Below, piece after piece: positions 13,040 through 22,911 of a stretch of DNA of 64,000 bases. Position numbers and translations under genes: made by a program. The notes below the pieces were generated by a model. The model had not been told where the DNA came from, did no database searches, and saw only the letters and a list, made by a program, of their open reading frames with translations. How positions within the stretch are numbered: position 1 is the stretch's first letter; every line of letters starts with the position of its first letter. Source of the stretch: Elymus sibiricus (taxonomy: Eukaryota > Streptophyta > Magnoliopsida > Poales > Poaceae). The stretch covers positions 197,650,195 through 197,714,194 of the forward strand of contig CM077664.1 of NCBI GenBank assembly GCA_039707655.1. Reading direction: 5' to 3'.

Positions 13040-15194
13040 TGGCAAAGTAAAAAAAGAGCAAGGAAAAGAGTATGGTAGGGGATGCTGTTAGTCGTCGGGT
13101 GCAACAGAAAAGGAGCTTCCCTCGAGATTCTGCTGGTACTTATAGTGCTGTAGAAGGTCAAAGTCCACCGGCTAAATCTACAAACATAGTATCCCCTGGT
13201 CCATCAGCTGCAACACCTCCTTCCATAGTACCGACATCTCAACGAGTTACTCGTTCGAATGCTCCGCAAGTGGCATGTTCCCAAGCTGCCTTCCCACGTA
13301 ACACTTCCGAAGCACTACTGACACTACAGGACTTGGCAAGATTAGATGAACCTCATGAGAATCAACACCAAGACGGTACGTGACCGAGTCAAGTTGCAGT
13401 TGCATGCTCCTTTATATATACTCTCACAGTTTGATGTGCACTAACACTTTCCATATTCGTTGTTGAACTAGCACCTCCGCGCAAGAGGAAACAGACATCA
13501 GGGATAATGCTTGACAGGTTAACAAAATCTAAAGGAGGAAGAATGGAGATCCATTTTGAGGCAGGTTTAAAAAGGTCAAATGATGCTACAGAGTTAGCCA
13601 AGTTAGTATCAGAGGCAGCCTTTGCCGTTAGGTGCCATGCACGTATCCTCCCAACGTGGATCCAGTACAGGAATGACAAAGACGAAACCCAGTTTAACAC
13701 CTTCCTTGACCATTTATTCTTTTTTCAACAAATGAGGTTCAAGTTGGATCCGAAAGATGATGCAACCAAACAAGCATGCACTCATGTTTTTCAGTCTGCT
13801 CTACGACAGTATAGGTATCACCTTAGAAAAACTCACTTTGAAGGCAAGGCTAACAATGAAATCGCCCAAACATCTCCAGTAGAATATATTACGGACGAAG
13901 ACTGGACAACCCTTGTTAAACACTGGTCTGATCCAAAGTATCAGGTAGGGTATATGTATGTGATCAGATCACATATTGAACTCGTATTTACGTATGTGCC
14001 TTACAAGTCTATCTTCTTCTAGGCTAACAGTTTGAAGAACAAGACCAACCGTTCTAAAGTGAAATTCCAACAGACAACAGGATCTCGTAGCTATATTGCA
14101 CACTGCGAGGCTCTTGTATATAGCTGCTATTTCCTCCTTTTTGTTGTGCCATATTATCGTATCTATATTGACTTGTTCCAAATACATAGGAAAGCCCGTG
14201 CGAACCAAAAAGAATCTAAACCGAATGCAGTGCAAATCTTCAAGGATTGTCACACCAGCAAGATGAAGGGCATGACTACATCAGTCCAAGCCACTGTTGT
14301 AAGTCCTTACTCCTCATGCCTTTGAACTGCTTGTTACTGCGACATGTTCATTTAACTTCCTGGTTTGCAGCCAATGTCAATTACTCTGTTCACTTTTATA
14401 CACAGTTGTCTTAACGTATCATTTCACCTTACACGGTTTAAAAGAAAGGAAGGATATTCTTTTGGTCTTGATCTGTAATCTAGTTGTGATGTTCACGTGT
14501 CCACACAATGATACAATAGCCTGTTTGTTTGATATCCGTTTGCCCATGATATGAATGATGTCATACTATGTTCATCGTATTTTAAACCGTGTCTCTTTAT
14601 CCTTAGATAGATGTCAATAAATGTGAGGAAATAGACAATACATTAGGCATGCTACATGGACATATGTTCCGAACGTGATTTTATTATGTACTTACCACTA
14701 AAATACATACTAAAGTATTACAGTGGTTCACCAAAATAAGTTATGTATAAACGTGAAAGCTATTTTGTTTGTTTTTGTCTCATTAGTAACTTCTTATCTG
14801 ATACACTAATCTACAAAATTCAAACTTTCAGCAAGCTATGGAACAAATGATTGAGCAGCCACAACTTCCTGAAGGTGACGAGGCTACCACAGGCACAATG
14901 TCACCTCTTGCTGCAGTGCGTCAGTATCTCTCCATTAACAGTGCAAAAAGCACCTTCCTGAGTAATTTTGGGTTGGTTGTTAAGATAACCTCGTCTAAAC
15001 CGCCTACTGAACAAAATCCTCTGGCTAGACAGAGTGATATATCTGTGCTCCGGACACAAGTCCAATCCCTAATGGAGGTCGTTTCTGAAACAAGAATAGT
15101 GGTTGACAAATGTCGTCAAGATATGAATGGTTTTGAAACCAGACTATCGGACATTTGCTTCGTCGTTCAAGAGGAATGGCGCAAAAAAGGGTAA
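13040..15194 (+). pseudogene. CACTA-borne gene with plant transposase (Ptta/En/Spm) domain, exons 6 onward
   Basis: I read these exons: about 13040-13375 (contains MVGDAVSRRVQQKRS and a Ser/Pro-rich stretch), 13472-13944, 14023-14115, about 14190-14298 and 14832-15190. The junctions G/GTACGTG...CTAG/CA and CAG/GTAGGG...CTAG/GCT keep the frame. The third junction (14115 to 14190) needs an adjustment I could not resolve, so the copy may be damaged. The second exon begins with a basic PPRKRKQ run, then GLKRSNDATELAKL; the following parts match the plant transposase family found in CACTA elements (NRSKVKFQQTTGSRSY, then VQIFKDCHTSK). The last exon has the heptad-like LRTQVQSLMEVVSE. The role of this protein is not established; it probably accompanies the main TNPD-type transposase, which is not visible here. 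The upstream repeated modules at 1-12466 look like duplicated copies of its first exon. Confidence 0.7.
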
Positions 15195-15479
15195 GGTCAT
15201 GCTGCTCCATCAGATTCTACAGCCTGAAACATTACCACTCAGCTCAAATGATCTCTGCTTCTATACATCTCATGGTGCATTTATCTGCAAGGAATGTAAA
15301 CTTTTATGCCAACAGGCCTTTTGTTGTATGGCTGTAATTTATTTTGTTGCGATACAACATTTATCCTGCTGCCAAAGGCCGTAGAAATTAGCAAGCTATT
15401 TTTGTATAGTGTAGGTTTATTCTTAGTAATGTATTCGCCATCATCGGTCTCCTTTAGGCCAAAAGCATCGTAGGAGCCC

Positions 15480-16560
15480 AAAGGGCCAATATTCGTCCGG
15501 CCCACAACTAGAATGGAGCTAAAAATGATTACGGGCCGTAATCGGTATGTAGCCCACAGAAAATGACTGGGCCGGATTCAGCGTAAGCTCTTCTTATTTC
15601 TGATCGTTCCATTTGTAAGCCCGTGACCATAGTGGGCCATTAACAGCCCTAAACATAATATGGGCCCATTGTATTAATAGGCCGTTAACATGTCTAAATA
15701 TCACTCAGGCCTTATCTGGCCCATAAATGACAGGGGCGTTAACAGGCCGAATCGCAGATTGGGCCTTCATAGGGCCAGTATATTCCTAGGGCTTGTAGGA
15801 GGCCGAAAGATGATTGGGCCTAAAATGTGCCAAATAGCCCACTGGTCATTAGCAGGCCGAAATGTAACTCAGCCCATGGTGGCCCATCTACATGGCGGAT
15901 CGTTAACAGGCCGAAAGTCAGCACGGGCCGTAATTGCGCCGACCTACTACACGGGCCTTTAACAGGCCGAAAGTGCTCGCGGGCTGGATTTGTGTCATCG
16001 AGAATATGGGCTGTTAATAGGCCTGATGTGACGTCGGGCTACATATGGCCCATGGGTTGCGTCGGCCGTTAACAGGCCGAAAGTCAGACCGGGCCGAAAA
16101 TGGCCCAATTCCATCATGATCTGTTTATGGGCCGAAAGTTTCATCGGGCCACATATGGGCCCAAATGTAGCAGGACCTTAAACAGGCCGGAAACACACCG
16201 GGCCGTAATTGGGCCCAAATACAAAGCGGACTGTTAACGGGCCAGAAGTGACCATGGGCCGTAATGATGAGAAATCCACAACGGGCCGGTGACGGGCCGA
16301 TTTAACACTATTCAAACGTGCCTTACCTGCAAATGGGCCATGTGCAACCAGGCCGCTAATGGGCCAGCCAGCTAACTTTGACTGGGCCGGCCTTTTTACC
16401 TAAATGGGCCACTGTTGGGCCATTCCACGTGTCACTATTTCATAGGCGCGTACCGTCCAATGGATGGATGACATCTGTCGCGATGTCGAGCTGACACGTG
16501 GATCTGTTGGCGAATGAGAATTTTACACGTGGAAAATCGCCATTGGTCAGGCCTGTTAAC
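15480..16560 (+). repeat. CACTA subterminal repeat region rich in GGGCC
   Basis: Roughly every 25-60 bases the words GGGCC or GGCCC recur, often as AACAGGCCGAAAGT or CATGGGCC. In the CACTA family the transposon-encoded binding protein attaches to short subterminal repeats to bring the two ends together; these words are the obvious candidates here. No coding frame is credible in this stretch. Confidence 0.75.
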
Positions 16561-16599
16561 GGGTTATCGGATCCAAACCCGCACCCGATAGCTTAACGG

Positions 16600-16848
16600 C
16601 GACCCGTTACGGTCGATGCCACGTGTCAGTCACCCTTGATGAAAACACTTCCATGACCCGCCATTTATCGTCATGGAAGTGGACACTTCCATGATGATAA
16701 TTTCAGTATTGTCATGGAACACTTCTACGATGGCACATGTATGACTATCTTGATTATGTCGTAAAATCGTCACGGATGTACATGCATGACAAAAAACGTG
16801 ACCTAATGTGACAAAGAGGTATCATCACAGAAGTGTTTTTTTGTAGTG
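16600..16848 (+). other. CACTA right terminal region and terminus
   Basis: The terminal 250 bases contain paired direct and inverted short motifs (CACTTCCATGA and its complement, CGTCATGGAAGT) and end in TTTTTTTGTAGTG at 16848. The pattern agrees with ends of common Triticeae CACTA families as I remember them. Confidence 0.85.
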
Positions 16849-17535
16849 CCTTGTGCTAGCCTGACCTCTTTCTCATTCCAGTGATGCGGACCACAAACCG
16901 GATTATCTCATAATCCTTGTCGCATGGCCATGCTTATCTTGGTCGGATCACACGAGGGGCCCAGAGTATATCTCTCCTGATTGGAGGGGCAAATCCCATC
17001 TTGCTCGACCATGTCTCGCAGCATGGGTCTGGACAAGCCCGAAACCTACCATTATAACTACCCAGTTACGGAGTAGCGTTTGGTCGGCCCAAAGCAGGTC
17101 TATCATCATCCTGAGTATATGCGCCAGCTCAGGTCTTAGGACATAGAACGTATGTTGTACTAGAGACTCACATATGACATATCGCTGCGTCTCATAGTTG
17201 GGTCTGTCCGACTCGGACCTTATCTGGACTCGGATCCAACTATGTCGAATCGGACCAGATCTTTTCGAGTCCATATTATCCGGTTAGCATCCAATGCTCC
17301 ATGGCTAGTGAGACCAAGCCATCCACCGTGTCATATGCTAGTCTAGTTAGCTGCACGTCCACACAGCCATTTCGACTAGGGACCTTTTAGGACAATCATC
17401 ATACAATGCATAGTCCCACAAACAAGTCACGTACTTGCTGATACACATCATTGATAATGTCCAAGGACTATCTTTATTCATAAACCCATAGGAAATATCA
17501 TCATACATGATTGCCTCTAGGGCATATCTCCAACA
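16849..17535 (-). mobile_element. LTR fragment, minus strand, cut by the CACTA end
   Basis: Reading the minus strand from 17535 the sequence starts TGTTGGAGATATGCCCTAGA, a start typical of Triticeae LTRs, and continues 687 bases until the CACTA terminus at 16848. The remainder presumably lies left of the CACTA element, outside the window. No PBS, polypurine tract or coding sequence is present, so superfamily cannot be set. Confidence 0.65.
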
Positions 17536-17876
17536 CGTGGACCCTTCGTGGGTGGAGCCCTCTGTGGACTCGCGCAGCCGTTATCCTCCGTGGGTTGAAG
17601 TCTCTATCAACGTGGACGTACGATAGCACCACCTATGGGAACCACGCCAAAAATCATCGTGTCTTCATTGCGTTTGATTTCTCCGATCCCTCCTTTACTT
17701 TCATGTGCAAAGTCTTTACTTTCCGCTGCTCAACTCTTAGACTTGCATGTGTAGGGTGTTGCTTGACTTGGTAGAATTGCTAAAACTTGCCTACAACTAA
17801 AATTGGGAAAAGGATAAGTTTTTATTTGGTCAAGTTGTCTAATCACCCCCCCTCTAGACATACTTTCGATCCTACA
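17536..17876 (+). mobile_element. 3' part of an unrelated LTR, plus strand
   Basis: The segment runs through a promoter-distal LTR-like sequence and ends TTCGATCCTACA at 17876, a canonical CA end preceded by a C-run (CACCCCCCC). Its 5' part is missing where the minus-strand LTR begins, which suggests that LTR inserted into it. No internal domain follows. Confidence 0.55.
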
Positions 17877-18169
17877 ACCAGACATTGTCTTGCGCTCTGG
17901 AACGATTCCAGGGCCTCCCACTTGATCCTCTTTATCTCCTATTTGCTCGTTTCCATGTATGCAATTGATTCATTCCATGTATGGCCCATTTCCTGCGGAA
18001 ACAACATTAAGACAGGTTTTTAAAATCCTTTGCATTCATTAGTCATTAGTACGAATATCGGAGCAGATATCTTGGATTTTATGAAATAAACTGGTTTTAA
18101 ACTTAGGTGTGGCGAGCGTAAAAAATAACACTCATCAAGTTGCACTCACCTTGAAGACTTGTAATTAGG
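17877..18169. other. Unclassified stretch
   Basis: I see no coding frame, terminal repeat or recognised element. The composition is ordinary and there is no repeat structure. Confidence 0.5.
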
Positions 18170-18660
18170 CGACGCTTGCAGTTGTGTGCCTAGTAGCAAG
18201 CTGCAATTGCCCCATTCCCCCGGACAAAACACCACTGAGTTGTCATTGCAGTCAGGAGACACACATGGACTTGCGTGTCTATTTGGAAGGCATGCAATTG
18301 CAGTCAAGGCGACACTTGCAGTTGCGTGCCTAGTAGCAAACATGCAACTGCCCCCTCCCTCGCACAAAAACATCATTGAGTTGCAGTTACAGTCCGAGGA
18401 CACACTTGCAGTTGTGTACCTATTGGAAGACATGCAACCCACCCCCTTCCTGATAAAATAACACATAGTTACAGTCGCGTTGAAGACATACAGTTGTAGT
18501 CGGGGGTGACACTTGCAGTTGCGTGACTAGTAGCAGACATGCAACTGCCCTGCTTCCATGAAACAAAACATCATTGAGTTATAGTTGCAGTTAGGAGTTA
18601 AGGGAGACACTTGTAGTTGCATGCAGGGTATAATAGCGCAGTTGCACATGCAGGGCGAAC
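18170..18660. repeat. Degenerate tandem repeat, about 100-bp period
   Basis: Five imperfect units start near 18175, 18309, 18404, 18508 and 18608. Each has a core like CTTGCAGTTG.GTGCCTAGTAGCA followed by CATGCAACTGCCCC and then a GAGTTGCAGTTGCAGTC segment. Open frames on both strands here are by-products of the repeat. Related words (TTGCACAC, CATGCAACT) continue loosely to about 19190. Confidence 0.75.
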
Positions 18661-19384
18661 ATGCAACTAGGTGACAAATAAAAGAAATATTTATACAATA
18701 AAAACCCAAACCTAACAAAAGATATAAATAAATAAAATCAGAAAATAGAAAGAAGAAATATAGAAAACGGAAAAATGTAAAAAAAGAAAAATAGGAAAGA
18801 AAATAACCATCAACAAAACAAATGCAAAACAAATGGTTGCACACATGTGAAAGACACACAACTACACGCATCCGGCTCATGTGCAACCAGAGGTGATGTT
18901 TTCCGAAAAAAGAAAAATCAACTCAGTTGCACACATACGACGAACATACAATTACATGTGACCAACAGTTGTACAAAATGAATTAAAAAAAATAAAACAA
19001 GGTAAAATAATATATATATATATATATATATCTATTTTTTGTGGAAAAATAATAAATATACCTATCGGCCACCTGTGCACCTAGCCTCTAGCACCCTTAA
19101 TTGCACACGCGTTTTATACCTTGCGGTTGAGTGTAGGACGCAACACATTTAGTTGCGTGTGGGAGACAGGCGTGCAACTAGATGACGAGTTTGAAAAAAA
19201 GACACCCTTAATTAGAAAAAGAAAGAAATCAAACCCAACACACATAAAAATAAGGGCGAAAATAAGAAAAGAGAAAAATAGAAAAAAGAAAAATGGAAAA
19301 GAGAAGCAAAAAATTAAAATAGTGAACAATATACATGCATAGCAAAAGAGAAAAACAAAAGCGTGGAAACATCAAGCCCAACAC
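18661..19384. repeat. A-rich low-complexity DNA with a TA microsatellite
   Basis: The stretch is dominated by AAAATAAAA/GAAAAA text. A (TA)n run occupies about 19009-19031. No gene is seen. Confidence 0.7.
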
Positions 19385-21078
19385 ATGAAGCAGATCCTTC
19401 TAGATTATGCCGACTCGGTGGGATTAAAGATTAACTTTCAGAAACCCACACTCATGCCCATCAACCTCAGCCAGCAAGATTCCCTGGAATTGGCGGACAT
19501 TTTTCAATGCTCGGTTGGCAGTATGCCGTTCACGTACCTCGGATTGCCAATGGGCACCATCAAACCAACTGTGACCGACCTATGCCGCTGGTGAGAAGGG
19601 TGGAACGGAAACTTTCATTGACCCTCTGCATGGCCTCCTAAGGAGCCAGACTGACGCTGGTGGACTCTATTCTAACATCAATTGCCGTATACGCCATGTG
19701 CTCCATTAGAATCCCACACAAAATCCTGGCCCGTCTTGATAAATTACGAAGACTGTGCTTATGGAGAAAGAAAACCAACCAGGGCGAATCTTCAAACTCG
19801 CTTGCGGCTTGGCAAATGGTGTGTAAACCCAAACTGAAGGGAGGCCTCGGGATTATTGATACCAAGACACTGAATACCGCCCTATTGATGAAATTCCTAG
19901 ACAAGTTCTATAACCACCGTAACGTTCCCTGGGTCGAGCTCATCTGGAACACATACTATACTCACTCTGTCCCCCATGCGACCGGACCTTGTGGTTCTTT
20001 CTGGTGGTGCGAAATCATACACCTAATGCCAAGTTACCGAGGAATTTCGAATGTGATAATTGGCGATGGAGAAGCAACCTTGTTCTGGAAAGAACTTTGG
20101 TGCGGCCAAATTCTAGCTGAATCCCACTCGCGAGCCTTCTCATTTGCGGTAGATGAAGATTTTTCGGTGAGTGAATTCCTTCTGATGGAATCGCTGGATG
20201 TAGGTTTCCATCTGCCACTAACTGCACAAGTGAGGGATGAGGTACTTGACCTTCAGTGTGTCACCGCTAGGTTCCAAATCGACAGGGCGACTAAGAATGC
20301 TTGGGGTTACAACTGGGCCCGTAAATTCACATCTGCAAAACTTTATCAATTCTATTTCAACGATATTGAAGTTCATGAGGGTATAAATGGATTTGGAAGT
20401 CAAAATGCACTGTGAAGTTGAAAGTTTTTTCGTGGCTGCTTCTAGTTGACAGACTAAACACCAAAAATATGCTCCGTCGAAGACACTATGTGGTGGGGCC
20501 CCCGGACAGCAACAAAATGACCACCGCATCCTCTGCCGAGCCCAGCAGGAGGAAACGCTCGAGCACTTGTTCTTCTCGTGCTCTTTCTCAGTGCAATGCT
20601 GGAGCTCGCTAAACATACGCTGGAGTGCGGGGGTAGATCGATTTGAAAAGCTTTCCGATGCCAAAAGGAATTGGGCCAGGTCCATGTTCACGGAAGTGTT
20701 TGTGATTGCGACCTGGTCGATATGGAAAGAAAGAAATGGCCTCATCTTCCAAAAAATACCTTTTTTGCGCACTTCCTGGCTGAGAAGATTCAAGGAAGAC
20801 TTTGGGCTTTTAAAACACATGGCCAGTGCTGAACTGGGGGGGGGGGGGTTCATATACTCATTTGTACAAAGCCTGCACTAGTGAGTGTTCCAGAGTGTGC
20901 TTCTGTGTGACCTGTTCATAGCTAACCTTTTATTTGGCTACTTGAGACCCCCCCCACCCTCACCATGTAAATATCCTGACCCCCCCTCTCCCATGTAAGT
21001 CCTTTAATTGGACCTTTTTTTAATCTAATTCAAAGACCGTAGGAAACTCTCATACGACCATTCACAGTTCAAAAAAAG
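19385..21078 (+). pseudogene. 5'-truncated LINE: C-terminal reverse transcriptase and zf-RVT
   Basis: Only the last third of an L1-type ORF2 is present. It starts just before KINFQKPTLMPINLSQQ and [12 protein letters not shown], which lie downstream of the catalytic motif, then continues through WRKKTNQGESS, KGGLGIIDTKTLNTALLMK, GSFWWCEI and the zf-RVT domain with VFSWLLLVDRLNTKNM and EHLFFSCSFSVQCW. At least three frame changes (near 19590, 20410 and 20510) and several stops interrupt it. It ends after a 3' UTR at a short A-run near 21078. It is related to, but clearly diverged from, the LINE at 4609-11923. 5' truncation is usual for LINE insertions. A run of ten G at about 20838 lies near the end of the coding part. 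Confidence 0.85.
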
Positions 21079-21091
21079 GCCAGTGCTAGGC

Positions 21092-22443
21092 GCCGGCGCG
21101 CCGGCCCAACTTTCGGCCGGTCAACGCCCGAGCGTCCGATCTGGCCCTCCGTGAACGCTTTAGATTGAACAGAAGCCTGGGTCGTCTCTTTCCTCTAGTC
21201 CCGCACGATTCCTGCTCCCTTGCTCCTGCGTCTCGCTCCTTCTCACAGCGCCGCCGCGCGACATGACCAGACGCCATTGCGCACCCTTCAACCTCCTCCT
21301 CGATTCCAGCGACGTCTCCGGTGTGGAGCACCTCCCTCCCTTACCAGCCGCTCGAGAGTGCGCGTCCAATCTCGACAGCAGCTCGTCATTGCCGTGCTCC
21401 ACGCGGGTGCCGCCGTTGCAGCTCCACCGCAGCTCGTGGATGCAGCATGGGGCACGCCGTTGCAGCTCCACCACCATCGCCGGTGCAACTCCCCACCATA
21501 GCAGCTCGCCATCACAGCTCGCCACCGTCGCCTAACGCCGGTCCCAGCAAATCGACTCTCTGGTTGCAGCTTTTCGTCCCATTGATTCCAGCAAAAAACG
21601 CATGTAGCATCTTCATCTCGAGCACCCCCCCGGTCGCCGATCGAAGCTTCTTCTATCGCCGGTTGAAGCTTTTCCCATATACGATTGAAGCTCTCTCTGT
21701 CGACGGTTGCAACTTTTCTAGCTGTGCAGTGTCTGGTTGAAGCTTTCTCTCTCGTTGGTTGGAGCTTTTTTCATATACGGTCGAAGCTTCTCTTAATGGT
21801 TGCAACTTTTTCGTTTGAGCAGCGCCTTGTTAAAGTTTTCTCTATCGTCTGGTTGAAGCTTGGTTGGAGCATTTTGTGTCAACGGTTCTAGCTTTTCCCC
21901 GATTGGCAGTGCTGGTTGAAGCTTTCTCTATAGCCGGTTGAAGCTTTCCGTCTAGAGGTTGAAGCTATCTTTTCAGCGGTTGCAGCACGGGGTCAATGGC
22001 GGTTCCAGCATTGCCTCTCCCACTCGCGGGCCATCGCTCGCCGTTGGTCGCTGCACCCGTTCATCGCCGTTGCAGCATGTGTTCCGGGCGCATTGTAGCT
22101 CGTGTGTGCCCAGAAGTGGGGCTTGCTTGAGAGCGGGAGGAAGAAGGAGGCGTTGGTTATGCTGTTTTATCCGCCCGCGGTGGCTCCCCTTGCAACAGGC
22201 GGCGGCAGCGGTTGGTCTACAGCAGCAGCGCCGGGTTCATGGAGATCGAGGAAGGGGCAACGGCAAAGCAACGCAACACGAGAATGATGGAGAAGAAAAT
22301 GAGAGCTGCTTATGGATAAGAAACGAGAGGTGGGAGAAGAAGATAAGGTTGAGAAAAAAAGAGAGAAGCAAACAGGGAGGTACGATACAGTGGGATCGAA
22401 CGCTGCGCGTGCGGCCGACCGAAAACTCAGCCGGTCCGCCGGC
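21092..22443. mobile_element. Mutator-like non-autonomous element with about 50-bp inverted ends
   Basis: The left end (GCCGGCGCGCCGGCCCAACT, then TTTCGGCCGGTC and GCGTCCGATC) is matched in inverse orientation at 22390-22443 (GATCGAACGC, GACCGAAAACTC, GCCGGTCCGCCGGC), roughly 70% by eye over 50 bases. No transposase is present. The GC-rich interior holds Ser/Arg-rich frames on both strands without any motif. A target duplication is not clear: both flanks begin AGT but then diverge. The assignment to Mutator rests on the long, degenerate, GC-rich ends. Confidence 0.5.
21627..21990 (+). repeat. Irregular minisatellite built on GGTTGAAGCTTT
   Basis: The word GGTTGAAGCTTT or a close variant (GGTTGCAACTTTT, GGTTGGAGCTTTT) recurs about a dozen times at 25-45 base spacing inside the Mutator-like element. 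No periodic protein is encoded. Confidence 0.7.
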
Positions 22444-22911
22444 AGTAAACGTTTCCAAAAAAAAAAAGCGATCTCTTCCTTGTAGTTTCTTCATGTTGCT
22501 CGTACAGTCCAGATGTCACCCAGGACAAACAAAAAAGAAAAAGATTATCAGTGAAAAAAAAACAAACGAAAAAAGAACCATGACACAAAGGCCCAGCCAG
22601 CTTCGTCCAAAAGAAAAGCCCCACGAACTGGGCCGCCTCGCACGGTGCTAACGTACGTAACCAGAAACTCCCTAACCAGCACGAATCTACCCCTCAAAAA
22701 AAAAACCCAGCACGAATCTTGGTACATATTGATCCGACGGCTGAACATACGACTGAGACTTTGCAAAATCTCAGTCGACTGAGATTTAGCAATATCAGGG
22801 GTACACTTCTTGGACCCCTCGCGGCCTCTCCGCTTTTTGACAAGAGCACCCTCCGCTTACAGGAAATCAGAAGCCCCTACCTCCTCACGCTGCTCCACCG
22901 CCGTCGCCGCC
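22444..22911 (+). promoter_or_regulatory. Upstream and 5' leader region of the membrane-protein gene
   Basis: Two site II type motifs, GGCCCA at 22590-22595 and TGGGCC at 22629-22634, lie about 280-320 bases before the start codon. Such motifs are common in plant promoters of broadly expressed genes. No clear TATA box is seen in the last 150 bases, which agrees with a TATA-less housekeeping promoter. A perfect 22-base palindrome (22766-22787, listed separately) lies 125 bases before the ATG. The initiation site cannot be fixed from sequence alone. Confidence 0.45.
22766..22787. repeat. Perfect 22-base palindrome with core ATCTCAGTCGACTGAGAT
   Basis: The sequence equals its own reverse complement over all 22 bases, centred on GTCGAC. 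A related half, GACTGAGACTTTGC, precedes it at 22751. It lies in the likely promoter or 5' leader of the gene at 22912. Confidence 0.85.

Larger units (their letters stand above)
1..13375 (+). repeat. Tandem array of exon/intron modules inside the CACTA element
   Basis: Six related modules are seen. Their exon parts end near 533, 2879, 3628, 4397, 12466 and 13375, and five of the six are followed directly by GTGCTTGC or GTACGTG, which fit splice donors. Each module combines AT-rich intron-like text (recurring phrases TTGGTTGCAT, CTTCTAATTTG, ACATCAAAGTA) with a short lysine-rich coding block. After subtracting the LTR and LINE insertions the spacing is about 730-790 bp. Modules 2 and 4 resemble each other (coding GGPSEQLKQRVS), as do 3 and 5 (GGPP then an arginine-rich run), so the real unit looks like a dimer of about 1.5 kb. 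Module 6 leads into the downstream transposase-like exons. The third module ends in TAG where the others have CAG, so it is damaged. Confidence 0.8.
1..16848 (+). mobile_element. CACTA (En/Spm-like) DNA transposon, right part, interrupted by two insertions
   Basis: The right terminus reads TTTTTTTGTAGTG and ends at 16848, the inverse of the CACTACAAAA end that defines CACTA elements. Inside it lie the features expected of a Triticeae CACTA: a long subterminal region with many GGGCC/GGCCC words, paired motifs such as ACTTCCATGA, and a gene of the plant Ptta/En/Spm transposase type. The left terminus is not in the window, and the sequence at position 1 is already inside the repeated exon array. 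The element is split by a solo LTR (821-2389) and a LINE (4609-11923). Removing each insertion with one copy of its target duplication restores the repeat text exactly, so both are later than the CACTA insertion. A 3-bp target duplication on the right would be CCT (16849-16851); it cannot be tested without the left end. Confidence 0.85.

Noticed and set aside
13040..15194. Host gene interpretation of the spliced frame
   Set aside because: It lies within CACTA boundaries and matches the plant transposase family.
15690..16072. Two 80-90-residue frames in the GGGCC region
   Set aside because: Repeats of the subterminal words; no protein family.
18146..18886. Cys- and Phe-rich frames on both strands
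   Set aside because: Products of the ~100-bp tandem repeat and A-rich DNA.
20838..20847. Run of ten G as a G-quadruplex
   Set aside because: A single run without the further G-tracts needed; more likely slippage in a dead LINE.
21959..22651. 230-residue plus-strand frame
   Set aside because: It crosses the right end of the Mutator-like element, is Arg/Ser/Lys-rich with no motif, and has no gene-like codon pattern.
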